The notes: generated by a model from the sequence alone, not told the origin. DNA of 64,000 nucleotides from Flavisolibacter ginsenosidimutans (GCF_007970805.1 NZ_CP042433.1:2046001-2110000), one strand, 5' to 3'. Counted from the stretch's first letter, positions 27,036-36,442 are shown. Numbers and translations are program-made.

Positions 27036-30000
27036 TTAGGGATTTATTTTTTCGTCAAAACTTTTTATGTACCCAAACTTTTTCAACACCGGCACAACGT
27101 TCGTTCCGGCAAGTTTTACCGCTACGCTTGAACCTTTTGTTTTTTCAATGCGTACACAGGTTACAATGTGTCCTTCGCCGGCCTGCTTTGGCGCAAAAAA
27201 CACGTACCAGCCGTCGTTGATGCGTTCGCCTTTTAAGATGCGTTCCGGCGTACCGGTTTTGCCTGCGGCCACTAAGCCAAGTTTATCTTTTTTGCTGGCG
27301 CTTTGTTCACGCATGTATTTGGTCATCAAAGCCGCGGCCGCCGGGTCTTTTAACAACGGAATGCCTTGTTCAAGCGGCAGCGTCGAGTCGCTAATTTTCG
27401 TTACATAACGGCTGTGCATGAGTGTGCCGTTGTTGCCAATAGCCGATGCCACCCGTGCAATGGAAGCCGGCGTAGCAATCAACTCGCCCTGTCCCCAGGC
27501 CATGCCCGAAACGCCGCGGCCTCTCGTTCTTCTGATGTCGTTTGGATTGTAAGAGCGAACGCTGTTGAATTCCGTTTTGCGCCAGATGGCCTTCCATTTT
27601 TCCCACTGCGAATTATCCGTCAAATCACCGTCGTAAAAATAGCCGCCCACGCCGCGCAAAAACAACCCCGCTTTCAAATAAATATCGCCCATGTCTTCCT
27701 CTAACCGCAACTCGTTTGCCAGGCGAATAAAGAATGGGTTGTTTGATTTAACGATGCCGCGTTCGATGGTGATGGTGCCAACTTCATCGGGCTCTTCGCT
27801 CTTCACACGAATCAAATCACCGGAACGGACTTGTATGGTTTTCTTTTCCGCTGCTGCGGTTCCAAGTTTATTAAAAGCTGCCGATGCCGTAATTAATTTG
27901 GCCGTTGAACCCGGTTGTGTAGCGTAGGTAAAGCCAAGGTCTCTTGTGGTGAGAAAATAAGGCAAGCGAGCCAGTTCTGCGTTGGACAAACTCATTCGTT
28001 CCGGTTCGTTCACCGGTGCTGCGGGATACATGGCCGAGGCCAGCACATCACCGGTATTGTCTTCCATCACCACAACAGAAATACGGCTGTTCTTCAAAGT
28101 ATCAAGGCTTTGCAGCGATGCTTGCAACTGCGTTTGCAAAGCCGCATCCACCGTCATCTGCACGTCGCGGTTGCGCTGCTTGAACTTTTCTACTTCGGTG
28201 CTGTTAATGCCGGCCAAAAGCAATGGTGCAAGTGCACTAAAGTCGCGTTTTGCCACGGTCATTTCAACAGCCGTTTGCGGAAGAAAACGGTTTTCGCGAA
28301 AACGCGATGCCGTCACTACAAATTTTGTTTCGGGTGCGGGAAAACCGCGCAGTTCGGCCATGTGTTCGTACTCGGCGTAATAACCGTTGGTGCTTCCCAT
28401 AAACGCACCGGTGTTCATGTCCCCAACCCAAAAAAACATGCTCTCGTAAAAGGGATAATAACGGTCAAGACGCTTGTGCGAAAGGGCTTGCAATGCCGTT
28501 GGATTTAATCCTGCGGCAATGAGCGAATCCTGTTGGTGAAGAAAAGCATCAGGATTGCCCGTTGCCAACACTCTTCCCTTTCTGTCCAATAAATTTCCCG
28601 CACCGATGCGGTTCATCAAAATGGCAATGCGCGGGTTGTAACTGAACATGCGTGCCCCGCTTCTGTCCGCAACCAGCGCCGGTTGCACTACCCATTTTTT
28701 GTTGTTGAAAAGATATTGGCCCACGTTCACGCCGAGCAAGATCACACCGACAAATGCAGCAATCAACGCGGGCATGATGTTGCGGTCTTGCTGCCGCGAA
28801 ATGTATTTCATCTGCACGGCAGAACCTTGCACAACCGAAGCCGATAACAAGAATCCGGCGGCCAGCATATTCGCAATTAACGACGAGCCGCCGTAACTCA
28901 TAAACGGCAATGAAACACCCGACAGCGGCAAGGCACCAACAGAGCCACCCGCAATCAAAAGAAATTGCACAAACGTAGCAATGCCGATGCCCGAACAGAG
29001 ATAAAAAAGAAAAGGTGTTCCGGTCTGCCGCCCAATTAATACAGCACGATGCAAGTACAAAACGAAAGCAATGAACACGCAGATGATGCCCGCCCAACCA
29101 AACTCCTCGCCCATTGAGGGAAGAATCATGTCGGTATGCGCTTCGGGAATTGTTTTGGCAAAGCCCTCGCCAATGCCTTGTCCCTGCACGCCACCGCTGC
29201 TCATGGCCCAAAGGCCGTTGGCTATCTGGTCGCCGCCAAAAACTTCGTTGTTCCAGGGGTCTTGCCAGATGGCTTTTCTGTCCACCAAACGTTGCACAGG
29301 TCCCGGAAATATTTTACCGATGTAAGGCACTTGGTCAAGCAAAAGAAAACTCGCCATCACTACCAGCAACATGATGGCGGATTCAGTCAGTTGCTTTTTG
29401 ACAAAGAAAATGGCCAGCAGCAACAAGCCAACGGTAATGGTCGTTGCCAGTAAAATATTGTTGTGCGTAAGCCAGATGGAAAGAACGTACACAGCGGCCG
29501 TTCCAACGGCGTAGGCAAAATCGCCCCGTGAAAAAGAAAACAAAATGATGAAGGTGAAACAAGCCACCATCGCGGGACCCAAATCGCCCAACCACAAAAA
29601 CAAACCCAACACACCGAGAATGGCAATCAACGCGAAACCAAAAAATCGCCAGCGCTTCTGCCAGCGGCCGTACTCGGAAATAAATTTTTCGTTCGTGGCA
29701 AAGAAACCCGCAAGAAAAACAACGATCAAAAACTTTACAATCTCGCTGGGCTGAAAACCGAAAAGATTCACTTTTACGCCGCTGCCTTCGGGACCTGTGC
29801 CCAACAAAATCGTGAGCATCAACAAACCCATTGCCGCAATTGCCCAGGGCCAGCCGTTGGCGGCTTTGCTGGCCTTTTTAAAAACGAACAAGCGGTACAA
29901 ACCCGAATCGGTGGTAAACTTTTTTAAATTGAAAAAAAGCAAAACAAAAATGCCGAGCAAGCCACCAGCAAAATAAAACAACGTACTGCGGCCAAAGAAG

Positions 30001-31103
30001 CGGTCACGCAAAGGGTCTTGCAGCGAAAGCAACGTAAGAAAAGAAATGCCGGTGAGCAACATGAGCAGCGGAAGAAGCAGTTGGTCGGCCTGCGGAAAGC
30101 GAAAGGACAAAAAAAGATGCAACAAAAAAAAGCCAGCGAAGAAAACAACCGCAATGGTCCAATACCACTTCGTTACTTCTTCCGGCATGCGAACGATAAG
30201 GGCTTTTTCGCGGCGCAGGTTGTTAAAGTCGCGGGTAGAAAAGGCCTTCATCTTGTGCGGCACTTGCGTAAAAGTGAACGCAACGTTCTCGCTTAAATCC
30301 TGTACGCCTTTGGAAGAACCAAACTGGTAACCGGGTTTTAACGGAATAAGTTCATAGGCTTTGTTTGACGACAAGCCGTTAAACAAGAAGCTGCCGTTGT
30401 TCTCGGTTCGTGCATAAGCTTGCAAGGAAACAAGCTGGCGATGATTGTTCGAATCAACACGGAACGTTTTTACCAGCGTTGCCGATGAATCCACAACGGT
30501 TCTTCCTTCGTCATCCACATCTTCACTGTACAAACTGTCCTGCGGTAAAATCATTTGCAGCCGCACCAAGACGCCGGCACTAAAATTTTCACCTTCCTTT
30601 ATTTTGCCGCTGATGTTGTAATTACCCAAACCAATGTTTACCGATGACGGAAGTTTTGGCGGCGCCGTTCTTTCTCTTTCAAAGCGCAGCGAATCGTTGC
30701 CGGTAAAACCAATCAGCGTTCGCGAGAGTTTTGCTCTCCGGCGAAAGGATTCGCCGCCTTTTAAATAAGCATCGTCGGTGGAAATTTCAAAGGCACGTTT
30801 GTTTAGTTCACCGATGTTGTCCATCTCCTGCGTTCCGCTAAAACCTTGCGACGCAACGGCACGAATGAGCTCAATATCGCGGGGGTCTTCAAAATAAAAA
30901 CCGCGCTGCAACAGCGCCGCAAGATTTTCGGCGGGCTTCGGTGCGTTGAGGTTTATCATCGAACCTTCAGCAAGACGCTTGGGCACTTCATCGAAATACT
31001 TTTTTTTGAGCATGTCGAACAAGTGCGCAAAAAGAAATAGCATCACCGCGCCGATGGCAAAAAGAAAAACCCGTTCAATGTTTCTGCTTCGGATAAACGA
31101 CAT
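27036..31103 (-). CDS. Fused SEDS (RodA/FtsW) glycosyltransferase and class B penicillin-binding transpeptidase
   Basis: This 1355-aa protein joins the two halves of a peptidoglycan synthase. An N-terminal membrane helix (about 11-29) is followed by a periplasmic beta-rich domain (about 150-290; NGSFLFNGLSSNKAYEL resembles carboxypeptidase-regulatory folds). The SEDS membrane bundle runs about 312-800, with FGFQPSEIVK (448-457) and AHTDMILPSMGEE, where D658 sits at the expected catalytic Asp. The transpeptidase part (about 830-1350) has S1066-TA-K1069 (QPGSTAK), SNN (1120-1122) and KTG (1282-1284), all intact. It lies 6 nt downstream of the PP2C gene, and the FHA gene follows. Usually rodA and pbpA are separate genes. 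Confidence 0.92.
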   Translation of the reverse strand: MSFIRSRNIERVFLFAIGAVMLFLFAHLFDMLKKKYFDEVPKRLAEGSMINLNAPKPAENLAALLQRGFYFEDPRDIELIRAVASQGFSGTQEMDNIGELNKRAFEISTDDAYLKGGESFRRRAKLSRTLIGFTGNDSLRFERERTAPPKLPSSVNIGLGNYNISGKIKEGENFSAGVLVRLQMILPQDSLYSEDVDDEGRTVVDSSATLVKTFRVDSNNHRQLVSLQAYARTENNGSFLFNGLSSNKAYELIPLKPGYQFGSSKGVQDLSENVAFTFTQVPHKMKAFSTRDFNNLRREKALIVRMPEEVTKWYWTIAVVFFAGFFLLHLFLSFRFPQADQLLLPLLMLLTGISFLTLLSLQDPLRDRFFGRSTLFYFAGGLLGIFVLLFFNLKKFTTDSGLYRLFVFKKASKAANGWPWAIAAMGLLMLTILLGTGPEGSGVKVNLFGFQPSEIVKFLIVVFLAGFFATNEKFISEYGRWQKRWRFFGFALIAILGVLGLFLWLGDLGPAMVACFTFIILFSFSRGDFAYAVGTAAVYVLSIWLTHNNILLATTITVGLLLLAIFFVKKQLTESAIMLLVVMASFLLLDQVPYIGKIFPGPVQRLVDRKAIWQDPWNNEVFGGDQIANGLWAMSSGGVQGQGIGEGFAKTIPEAHTDMILPSMGEEFGWAGIICVFIAFVLYLHRAVLIGRQTGTPFLFYLCSGIGIATFVQFLLIAGGSVGALPLSGVSLPFMSYGGSSLIANMLAAGFLLSASVVQGSAVQMKYISRQQDRNIMPALIAAFVGVILLGVNVGQYLFNNKKWVVQPALVADRSGARMFSYNPRIAILMNRIGAGNLLDRKGRVLATGNPDAFLHQQDSLIAAGLNPTALQALSHKRLDRYYPFYESMFFWVGDMNTGAFMGSTNGYYAEYEHMAELRGFPAPETKFVVTASRFRENRFLPQTAVEMTVAKRDFSALAPLLLAGINSTEVEKFKQRNRDVQMTVDAALQTQLQASLQSLDTLKNSRISVVVMEDNTGDVLASAMYPAAPVNEPERMSLSNAELARLPYFLTTRDLGFTYATQPGSTAKLITASAAFNKLGTAAAEKKTIQVRSGDLIRVKSEEPDEVGTITIERGIVKSNNPFFIRLANELRLEEDMGDIYLKAGLFLRGVGGYFYDGDLTDNSQWEKWKAIWRKTEFNSVRSYNPNDIRRTRGRGVSGMAWGQGELIATPASIARVASAIGNNGTLMHSRYVTKISDSTLPLEQGIPLLKDPAAAALMTKYMREQSASKKDKLGLVAAGKTGTPERILKGERINDGWYVFFAPKQAGEGHIVTCVRIEKTKGSSVAVKLAGTNVVPVLKKFGYIKSFDEKINP

Positions 31104-31109
31104 GGAGGA

Positions 31110-32534
31110 TTATTTGGGTAACGAATCTTTTTTGAATGCAGCGGTATCTTTTTTAAGAATGACCGTATCGCGAAGAATGCCGGTTAACGGTTGGCTTAAC
31201 GGCAATTGAAACTGGCGATTGATGGTTGCGTCACAATTCTCAAAGCGAACGTTTTTCAATTGCACGCCCTTGCCTTTTGCAACAATGGCCGTATGAAAAC
31301 CTTTAAAGGTTATGTTCTCCAGCAACAAGTATTTGTTGTTGGATGAAACAACAAAGGCTGGTCCGCGATAAGCAGAGTCACTTTGCAAAACCAAACCGTT
31401 GCCGTTGATGTGCAGTGAATCCTGCCGAGCGAAGACCGTGTCGCTAACGATGATGTTCTTGTGCAGCGAGTCAGCATAAACAAAGGTTTGCGATGCAAGG
31501 CCCAGGCTATCGCCAAAACGTTTTTCTTCCGCGTTGCGAACGGGTTGCAAAACAGGTTTAGGTAGCGAAGCCTGCAAGTCTTTGTTCTTTGTCCAGAACC
31601 AGAAACAGGCAAGCGCAAGAAGCAACAACAGAAGGCCAAACAGCCAAAGCGGAAGATTATTTTTTTTGGCTTTTGTTACCGGCTTTGCCTCTTCTCTTGT
31701 TTCCGCAAGAATTGTTGTTGGCTTTTCATCCTTGACGGCGGCGTTTTTTTTTACGAGTACAGGCTTTGTTGCTTTTTGCTTCTGAGGCTTTTTATCGTTC
31801 TTCACCAGCACCACCGTAATGTTGTCTTTCCCTCCCGCGCCGTTGGCCGCATCAATTAAAGCCTTGCCTTTTTGTGCAAGCGTTGCTGATGAAAGAAGAA
31901 CATCCGACATTGCTTTGTTGTTCACCAAATCGGTTAAGCCGTCGCTGCAAAGCAGCAGCAGATCGCCGGGCAAAAACGGCGATTGCCCCGTTTCAATGTA
32001 ATCGTCTTTCAAATCCATTTGCGCATCAAAGCCAAGCGCTTTGTTTATTTCGTTGCGTTTTGGATGCGTCATTGCTTCTTCTTCCGAAAGCCGTCCGCTG
32101 TCTTCCAAAAAGCCTACGAAAGATTGATCTTTTGTGACCTTCACCAACGAGTGGTCGCGCAAAAGATAGAGCCGCGTATCGCCAACGTGTGCGTAAAAAA
32201 ATTGGTTGCTTTCCACGTCAGCCAGCACTACCGTCAACACGCAAGCCATCTGGCTGTTGCCCTTACCCTCTTGTTTTTCTCGGTAGATGTTTTGGTTGGC
32301 CTGAAGCAAAGCCTCGCGAAGAATTTGCAGCACGTCGCCGTTGGCCGCCTGCATCTTTTGCAGAAGCGTGTCTCTGGCAATGGCCGCCGCCACTTCGCCG
32401 CCGTCATAACCGCCCACACCGTCAATTACGCAAGCCAGTATCCAACCGGTTGGCAATTTTTCGGCGATGAAAGCATCTTCGTTGTTGTCGCGGAGCTTGC
32501 CCACGTCGCTAAGCCCAAAATAATTTTCAGCCAT
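31110..32534 (-). CDS. Membrane-anchored PP2C-family Ser/Thr phosphatase
   Basis: This 474-aa protein opposes the Ser/Thr kinases of the cluster. The PP2C domain (1-245) shows RDNNEDAF (15-22), VIDGVGGYDGGE (36-47), LLLCSDGLTD (193-202) and GGKDNITVVLV (234-244), with all metal Asp residues present. A Lys-rich linker leads to one membrane helix (about 293-315). A periplasmic tail of ~160 residues contains short beta-helix-like repeats (NKYLLLENITFKGFHTAIV). ATG 32534 (MAENYFGLSD) overlaps the end of the microprotein ORF by 8 nt. The mycobacterial PstP likewise has PP2C, one membrane helix and an external tail. Confidence 0.93.
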   Translation of the reverse strand: MAENYFGLSDVGKLRDNNEDAFIAEKLPTGWILACVIDGVGGYDGGEVAAAIARDTLLQKMQAANGDVLQILREALLQANQNIYREKQEGKGNSQMACVLTVVLADVESNQFFYAHVGDTRLYLLRDHSLVKVTKDQSFVGFLEDSGRLSEEEAMTHPKRNEINKALGFDAQMDLKDDYIETGQSPFLPGDLLLLCSDGLTDLVNNKAMSDVLLSSATLAQKGKALIDAANGAGGKDNITVVLVKNDKKPQKQKATKPVLVKKNAAVKDEKPTTILAETREEAKPVTKAKKNNLPLWLFGLLLLLLALACFWFWTKNKDLQASLPKPVLQPVRNAEEKRFGDSLGLASQTFVYADSLHKNIIVSDTVFARQDSLHINGNGLVLQSDSAYRGPAFVVSSNNKYLLLENITFKGFHTAIVAKGKGVQLKNVRFENCDATINRQFQLPLSQPLTGILRDTVILKKDTAAFKKDSLPK

Positions 32535-32625
32535 TCTTGCGGTGGGTGTTTTTGATTTCTGCAAAATGCGTAACGAGAAGGAAAACACAAATGCCGAGAA
32601 GAACCAACGAAATAACTGCGCTCAT
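32527..32625 (-). CDS. 32-aa single-span membrane microprotein
   Basis: The ORF begins 2 nt after the stop of the FHA-like gene and ends inside the start of the PP2C gene (8-nt overlap). It therefore fits the operon as tightly as an annotated gene would. The peptide starts MSAVISLVLLGICVFLL, a clear membrane helix, and ends in a charged tail (EIKNTHRKNG). It may be a small partner of the phosphatase or kinases, but it could also be only a translational coupler. Nothing is known of its function. Confidence 0.5.
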   Translation of the reverse strand: MSAVISLVLLGICVFLLVTHFAEIKNTHRKNG

Positions 32626-32627
32626 GG

Positions 32628-33617
32628 TTAAGGTTTAAAAATGTTAACGCCTACGATCCCGTTTAATAAGATGCGTGAGTTAAAGGGCAACTCGGTCCAT
32701 TGCGGATTTGCTTCATCGCTGCGCGACACTTCTTTTTCGTTCAACACCGTTTTCTCTCCAAACGATGCGAGGTAAAATTTATTTTCATCGCGGTTGAAAC
32801 GAATGCGCAAGTGCGGTGTGTTCACCCAATCGGAAGGAATGCGAAAAAAATTGGCGAGGTCGTTTGTCTCTTCTTTTCCCGACACCACAATTTCATCGGC
32901 CTGCATGAAGTATTCAATCTTTTTGCCGGCAAATTCTTTGTCGGGCACAATGGTTTCAAAACGGGCAAGTGCATTGCGCACTGGTGTTTGCGTTGGCGCA
33001 GCCGCACCTGGCGTTGTTTTAATCTGGCGTTCGTCAAAAACCAGGTCTTCGCGGTAAGGCACTTCATAATAACCGTCGCTGTAAAAATGAAAATCTTTTA
33101 AGATGTCGGGATTGATGTCGAAGGTTTGCGCAATGCCTGTTTGCCGCGGAATAAAGGTGACGCGAAGATTTTCCGCTGTTTGTGCCGACGGTGCGCTGTC
33201 AGGCAAAAGCTTGCCGATAAAACTGATGTCGCCGCGGGAATATTCCGGTGCGGAAACAAAGCGAAAAATCCAACGGCTTGCGGACGGTTCTACGGTTTTG
33301 CCGAGGCCGCGGTATTCTTTCAACAAATTGTACATCTGTTTCAGCGATTCGTGCACGATGATGCCGAAGATGCCCTTCTTGTTTTCCATAAAGAGCTTGT
33401 AGTCTTCAGGATTCAGGCAAATGATGTACTCGTGGTAAAAAACAATGCGGTCGGCAAAAGACAACTCGCTGATGGAGGTTTTAAATTTTTCAATGATGTA
33501 GCGATAAACATCATTGGGCGTAAGCCCGGACGGCGTTGCATCTATTTGCTCGGCTTCTTTTTTCAAAAAAAAATCGTGCAGGCCGATGCGTTGCCAGAAA
33601 GATTGCTTTGACTTCAT
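32628..33617 (-). CDS. FHA-like protein with a degenerate FHA core, first gene of the cluster
   Basis: This 329-aa cytoplasmic protein has an N-terminal helical region (1-150; LTPNDVYRYIIEKFKTSIS) and a C-terminal beta-sandwich of FHA type (about 225-329). The last strands HLRIRFNRDENKFYLASFGE and KTVLNEKEV fit FHA. The phosphothreonine-binding G-R and S-x-x-H residues are not evident, so it may no longer bind phosphopeptides. ATG 33617 (MKSKQSFWQR) is chosen over a Met six codons upstream. It would be the first gene of the operon that continues with the microprotein, PP2C and SEDS-PBP. Its layout is reminiscent of mycobacterial FhaA. Confidence 0.75.
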   Translation of the reverse strand: MKSKQSFWQRIGLHDFFLKKEAEQIDATPSGLTPNDVYRYIIEKFKTSISELSFADRIVFYHEYIICLNPEDYKLFMENKKGIFGIIVHESLKQMYNLLKEYRGLGKTVEPSASRWIFRFVSAPEYSRGDISFIGKLLPDSAPSAQTAENLRVTFIPRQTGIAQTFDINPDILKDFHFYSDGYYEVPYREDLVFDERQIKTTPGAAAPTQTPVRNALARFETIVPDKEFAGKKIEYFMQADEIVVSGKEETNDLANFFRIPSDWVNTPHLRIRFNRDENKFYLASFGEKTVLNEKEVSRSDEANPQWTELPFNSRILLNGIVGVNIFKP

Positions 33618-33698
33618 TTGGTAAGTTAGTGGCATAAAAGTAAGGCTTCCCTAAATGCAATTTCGATAGCGAAAATTGTGTGAGAGTTTCTTAAAATT

Positions 33699-33991
33699 TT
33701 ATGCCGGAGTTTTTTTGGAAGGGTCCTGGTGCGTATTGAAGATGCGGAAAATTACAATGGTGTTTTGCTGTACTTCAAATACGATAACAAAGGGGAACCG
33801 TTTATTGCACCTTGTCGCAAGGGTTTATTAAGGTAAGCGTATGCTTCAGGATTAATTTTCAAACCGGAGATTAGGGTTTCCAATTCTTGCAAAAAGCTGT
33901 CACCTAACCCAAACATTATTTCTTCATCATACTCGTAAGCAGCATCAGCATCATCTTTGGCCGTCTGCCTGAAATCAATCTGATACGTGCT
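33699..33991 (-). pseudogene. ParE/RelE-type toxin, frameshifted remnant
   Basis: Two minus-strand frames together give a typical ParE-family toxin. The first reads STYQIDFRQTAKDDADAAYE and continues through GLGDSFLQELETLISGLKIN to YAYLNKP. After a one-base shift near 33805-33820 the second reads CNKRFPFVIVFEVQQNTIVI and then FRIFNTHQDPSKK before TAA. No start codon is present before STYQ. The missing start and internal frameshift indicate a dead gene. It overlaps the antitoxin remnant, as expected for the pair. The region 33618-34220 holds nothing else. Confidence 0.7.
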
Positions 33992-34107
33992 TCTTGCGTT
34001 TGCTCAAAATTTCGGCTTTGACTTCGTCCCAACTGCCATTCTTTTTGTTCATCGTTCATTTTACTCATGTATTGGATAATTTCTGTTTCTTTCGTCAGTT
34101 TTTCCAT
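33975..34107 (-). pseudogene. Antitoxin partner of the ParE-type remnant, frameshifted
   Basis: The N-terminal frame starts at ATG 34107 with MEKLTKETEIIQYMSKMNDE. A frame change in the A-rich run that follows leads to SWDEVKAEILSKRKKHVSD and TGA at 33975. That ending is what I expect of the small antitoxins coupled to ParE. The unshifted frame continues into a meaningless Met-rich tail. Together with the toxin this is a decayed type II system. Confidence 0.6.
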
Positions 34108-34220
34108 AATTGCCGCTTTCTGTAAAAAAACAATCGCTTGCAAGTTTAATGCAGACCGCCCCGCTCCCGTGGCGTAAAAATTGAAACCCTTGACCACAAC
34201 CACAAAACCGAACGAGCTAC

Positions 34221-36344
34221 ATGAAGATGACGCAATTCCCGGGTTCGCCTTTTCCACTGGGTGCATATTGGGACGGCTACGGCGTAAACTTCGCGCTATA
34301 CAGCGAGAACGCAACGGCCATCGAGCTTTGCCTTTTTTCGGCCGGCGATCCAAGCGTAGAAGTCCGCATTCGCATAAAAGAAAGAGACAATTCCATTTGG
34401 CACGTTTACCTGCCGGAAATCGCTCCCGGCCAATTGTACGGCTACCGCGTTTACGGCCCCTACGAGCCGCAGAACGGCCATCGCTTTAATCCCAACAAAT
34501 TATTGATTGATCCCTACGCAAAAGCCATCTCGGGTACCATCAACTGGAACGATGCGCTTTTTGGGTACGAAGTTGGACACCCCGACGAAGACCTCAGCTT
34601 TGATGACCGCGACAGTGCGCCTTTCATGCCCAAATCGGTGGTGATTGATTCGCGATTTGATTGGGAAGGCGACAAACTGCCGCGCATTCCTTATCACCGC
34701 ACCATCATTTACGAAGCGCATGTAAAAGGCCTGACAAAATTGCTTCCGGCCATACCGGAAGAATTGCGCGGCACCTACGCCGCCATCGGTCATCCGGCTA
34801 CGCTTCAATATCTAAAAGAACTCGGCATTACGGCGCTTGAACTCATGCCCGTGCATCATTTTGTGCACGATAAATTTTTAGCCGATAAAGATCTGGCCAA
34901 TTACTGGGGCTATAATACCATTGGTTTTTTTGCGCCGGACATTCGTTACGCAAGTTCAACCGATCACGGTGCGCAGGTAACGGAATTCAAGAAGATGGTA
35001 AAAGAACTGCACAAAGCCGGCATTGAAGTAATTCTGGACGTGGTGTACAATCACACAGCCGAAGGCAACCAGCTTGGCCCCACGCTTTCCTTTCGCGGCA
35101 TTGACAACGTGAGCAATTACCGTCTTACCGAAGACAAGCGCTATTATATGGATTATACCGGTACGGGCAATACGCTGAACGCAAAAATGCCCAACACCAT
35201 GCGCATGATCATGGACAGTTTGCGGTACTGGATTTTAGAAATGCACATTGATGGTTTTCGTTTTGATTTAGCGGCTTCGCTGGCAAGAGAACTGCACGCC
35301 GTGGACCGCCTCGGCTCCTTCTTTCAAATCATTCATCAAGACCCCATCATCTCGCAAGTAAAACTGATTGCGGAACCTTGGGACGTTGGCGAAGGCGGTT
35401 ATCAGGTGGGCAACTTCCCGCCGGGTTGGGCCGAGTGGAACGGCAAATACCGCGACTGCATGAGAGATTACTGGCGGGGCGCGGACAGCATGTTGGGCGA
35501 GTTTGCACTTCGCTTTACCGGCAGCCCCGATTTGTACGAAGAAGATTACCGCAGCCCAACAGCCAGTGTGAATTTCATTACCGCTCACGATGGATTTACG
35601 TTGCACGACCTGGTTTCGTACAACGAAAAACACAACGAAGCAAACGGCGAGAACAACAACGACGGCGAGAACCACAACCGCAGTTGGAACTGCGGCGCCG
35701 AAGGCGAAACGGACGACGCAGAAATCATTGCCTTGCGAAAAAAACAAACACGAAATTTTTTAACCACTTTGTTTTTTTCGCAAGGTGTGCCCATGCTGGT
35801 GGCCGGCGACGAATTGGGACGAACGCAAGACGGCAACAACAATGCTTATTGCCAGGACAATGAAATCTCCTGGATCAATTGGGAAGAGGCCGATACGGAA
35901 TTGCTCACATTCACCAAAAAGCTCATTCACTTCTGCAAGCGGCACCCTGTGTTTAATCGCCGGCGATGGTTTAAAGGCCAGCCGGTGAAAGGAATCGGGC
36001 TTGAAGACATTGCCTGGTTTAAACCCGACGGCACGGAAATGACGGAAGAAAACTGGAACCAGGATTTTGCAAAGTCGCTCGGCGTGTTTTTAAACGGCAA
36101 AGGCATTCATTCAATGGGCTCAAAAGGCGAAGTCATCGTGGACGATAATTTTTACGTCATCTTCAACGCTTACCACGAAGCCTTGCCGTTTAAATTACCG
36201 CCGCAGAAGTTTGGCCGCAAGTGGGTAAAAGTATTGGACACGGCATTGAATTATTTAGAAGAAAGCGGCGAGAATTTCAAAGCCGCGCAAAGCATAAACG
36301 TTGATGGACGTTCTGTGGTGCTGCTGAAACAGCCAACGCATTGA
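34221..36344 (+). CDS. glgX: Glycogen debranching enzyme (isoamylase type, GlgX/TreX)
   Basis: This 707-aa GH13 enzyme cleaves alpha-1,6 branches of glycogen. An N-terminal CBM48-like domain (about 8-100) precedes the TIM barrel. Catalytic residues lie in DGFRFDLAAS (Asp), KLIAEPWDVGEGGYQVG (Glu) and FITAHDGFTLHDLV (Asp). The first gene of a glgX-treZ-treY run, it probably supplies linear maltodextrins for trehalose synthesis. A second Met two codons in could be the start. Confidence 0.94.
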   Translation: MKMTQFPGSPFPLGAYWDGYGVNFALYSENATAIELCLFSAGDPSVEVRIRIKERDNSIWHVYLPEIAPGQLYGYRVYGPYEPQNGHRFNPNKLLIDPYAKAISGTINWNDALFGYEVGHPDEDLSFDDRDSAPFMPKSVVIDSRFDWEGDKLPRIPYHRTIIYEAHVKGLTKLLPAIPEELRGTYAAIGHPATLQYLKELGITALELMPVHHFVHDKFLADKDLANYWGYNTIGFFAPDIRYASSTDHGAQVTEFKKMVKELHKAGIEVILDVVYNHTAEGNQLGPTLSFRGIDNVSNYRLTEDKRYYMDYTGTGNTLNAKMPNTMRMIMDSLRYWILEMHIDGFRFDLAASLARELHAVDRLGSFFQIIHQDPIISQVKLIAEPWDVGEGGYQVGNFPPGWAEWNGKYRDCMRDYWRGADSMLGEFALRFTGSPDLYEEDYRSPTASVNFITAHDGFTLHDLVSYNEKHNEANGENNNDGENHNRSWNCGAEGETDDAEIIALRKKQTRNFLTTLFFSQGVPMLVAGDELGRTQDGNNNAYCQDNEISWINWEEADTELLTFTKKLIHFCKRHPVFNRRRWFKGQPVKGIGLEDIAWFKPDGTEMTEENWNQDFAKSLGVFLNGKGIHSMGSKGEVIVDDNFYVIFNAYHEALPFKLPPQKFGRKWVKVLDTALNYLEESGENFKAAQSINVDGRSVVLLKQPTH

Positions 36345-36411
36345 GCCAATAAACAATGAGCAATAGTCAATCAGCAACAAGCGGAGAAATAGAGCATAAA
36401 CACATGAACGG

Positions 36412-36435
36412 GTGAACAAGTAAACAAGTGAACAA
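36412..36435 (+). repeat. Tandem octamer repeat before treZ
   Basis: GTGAACAA, GTAAACAA and GTGAACAA follow each other in register, preceded by a partial unit. The array covers a possible GTG start of treZ (36428). I therefore prefer the ATG at 36443. Confidence 0.6.
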
Positions 36436-36442
36436 TCAGATT

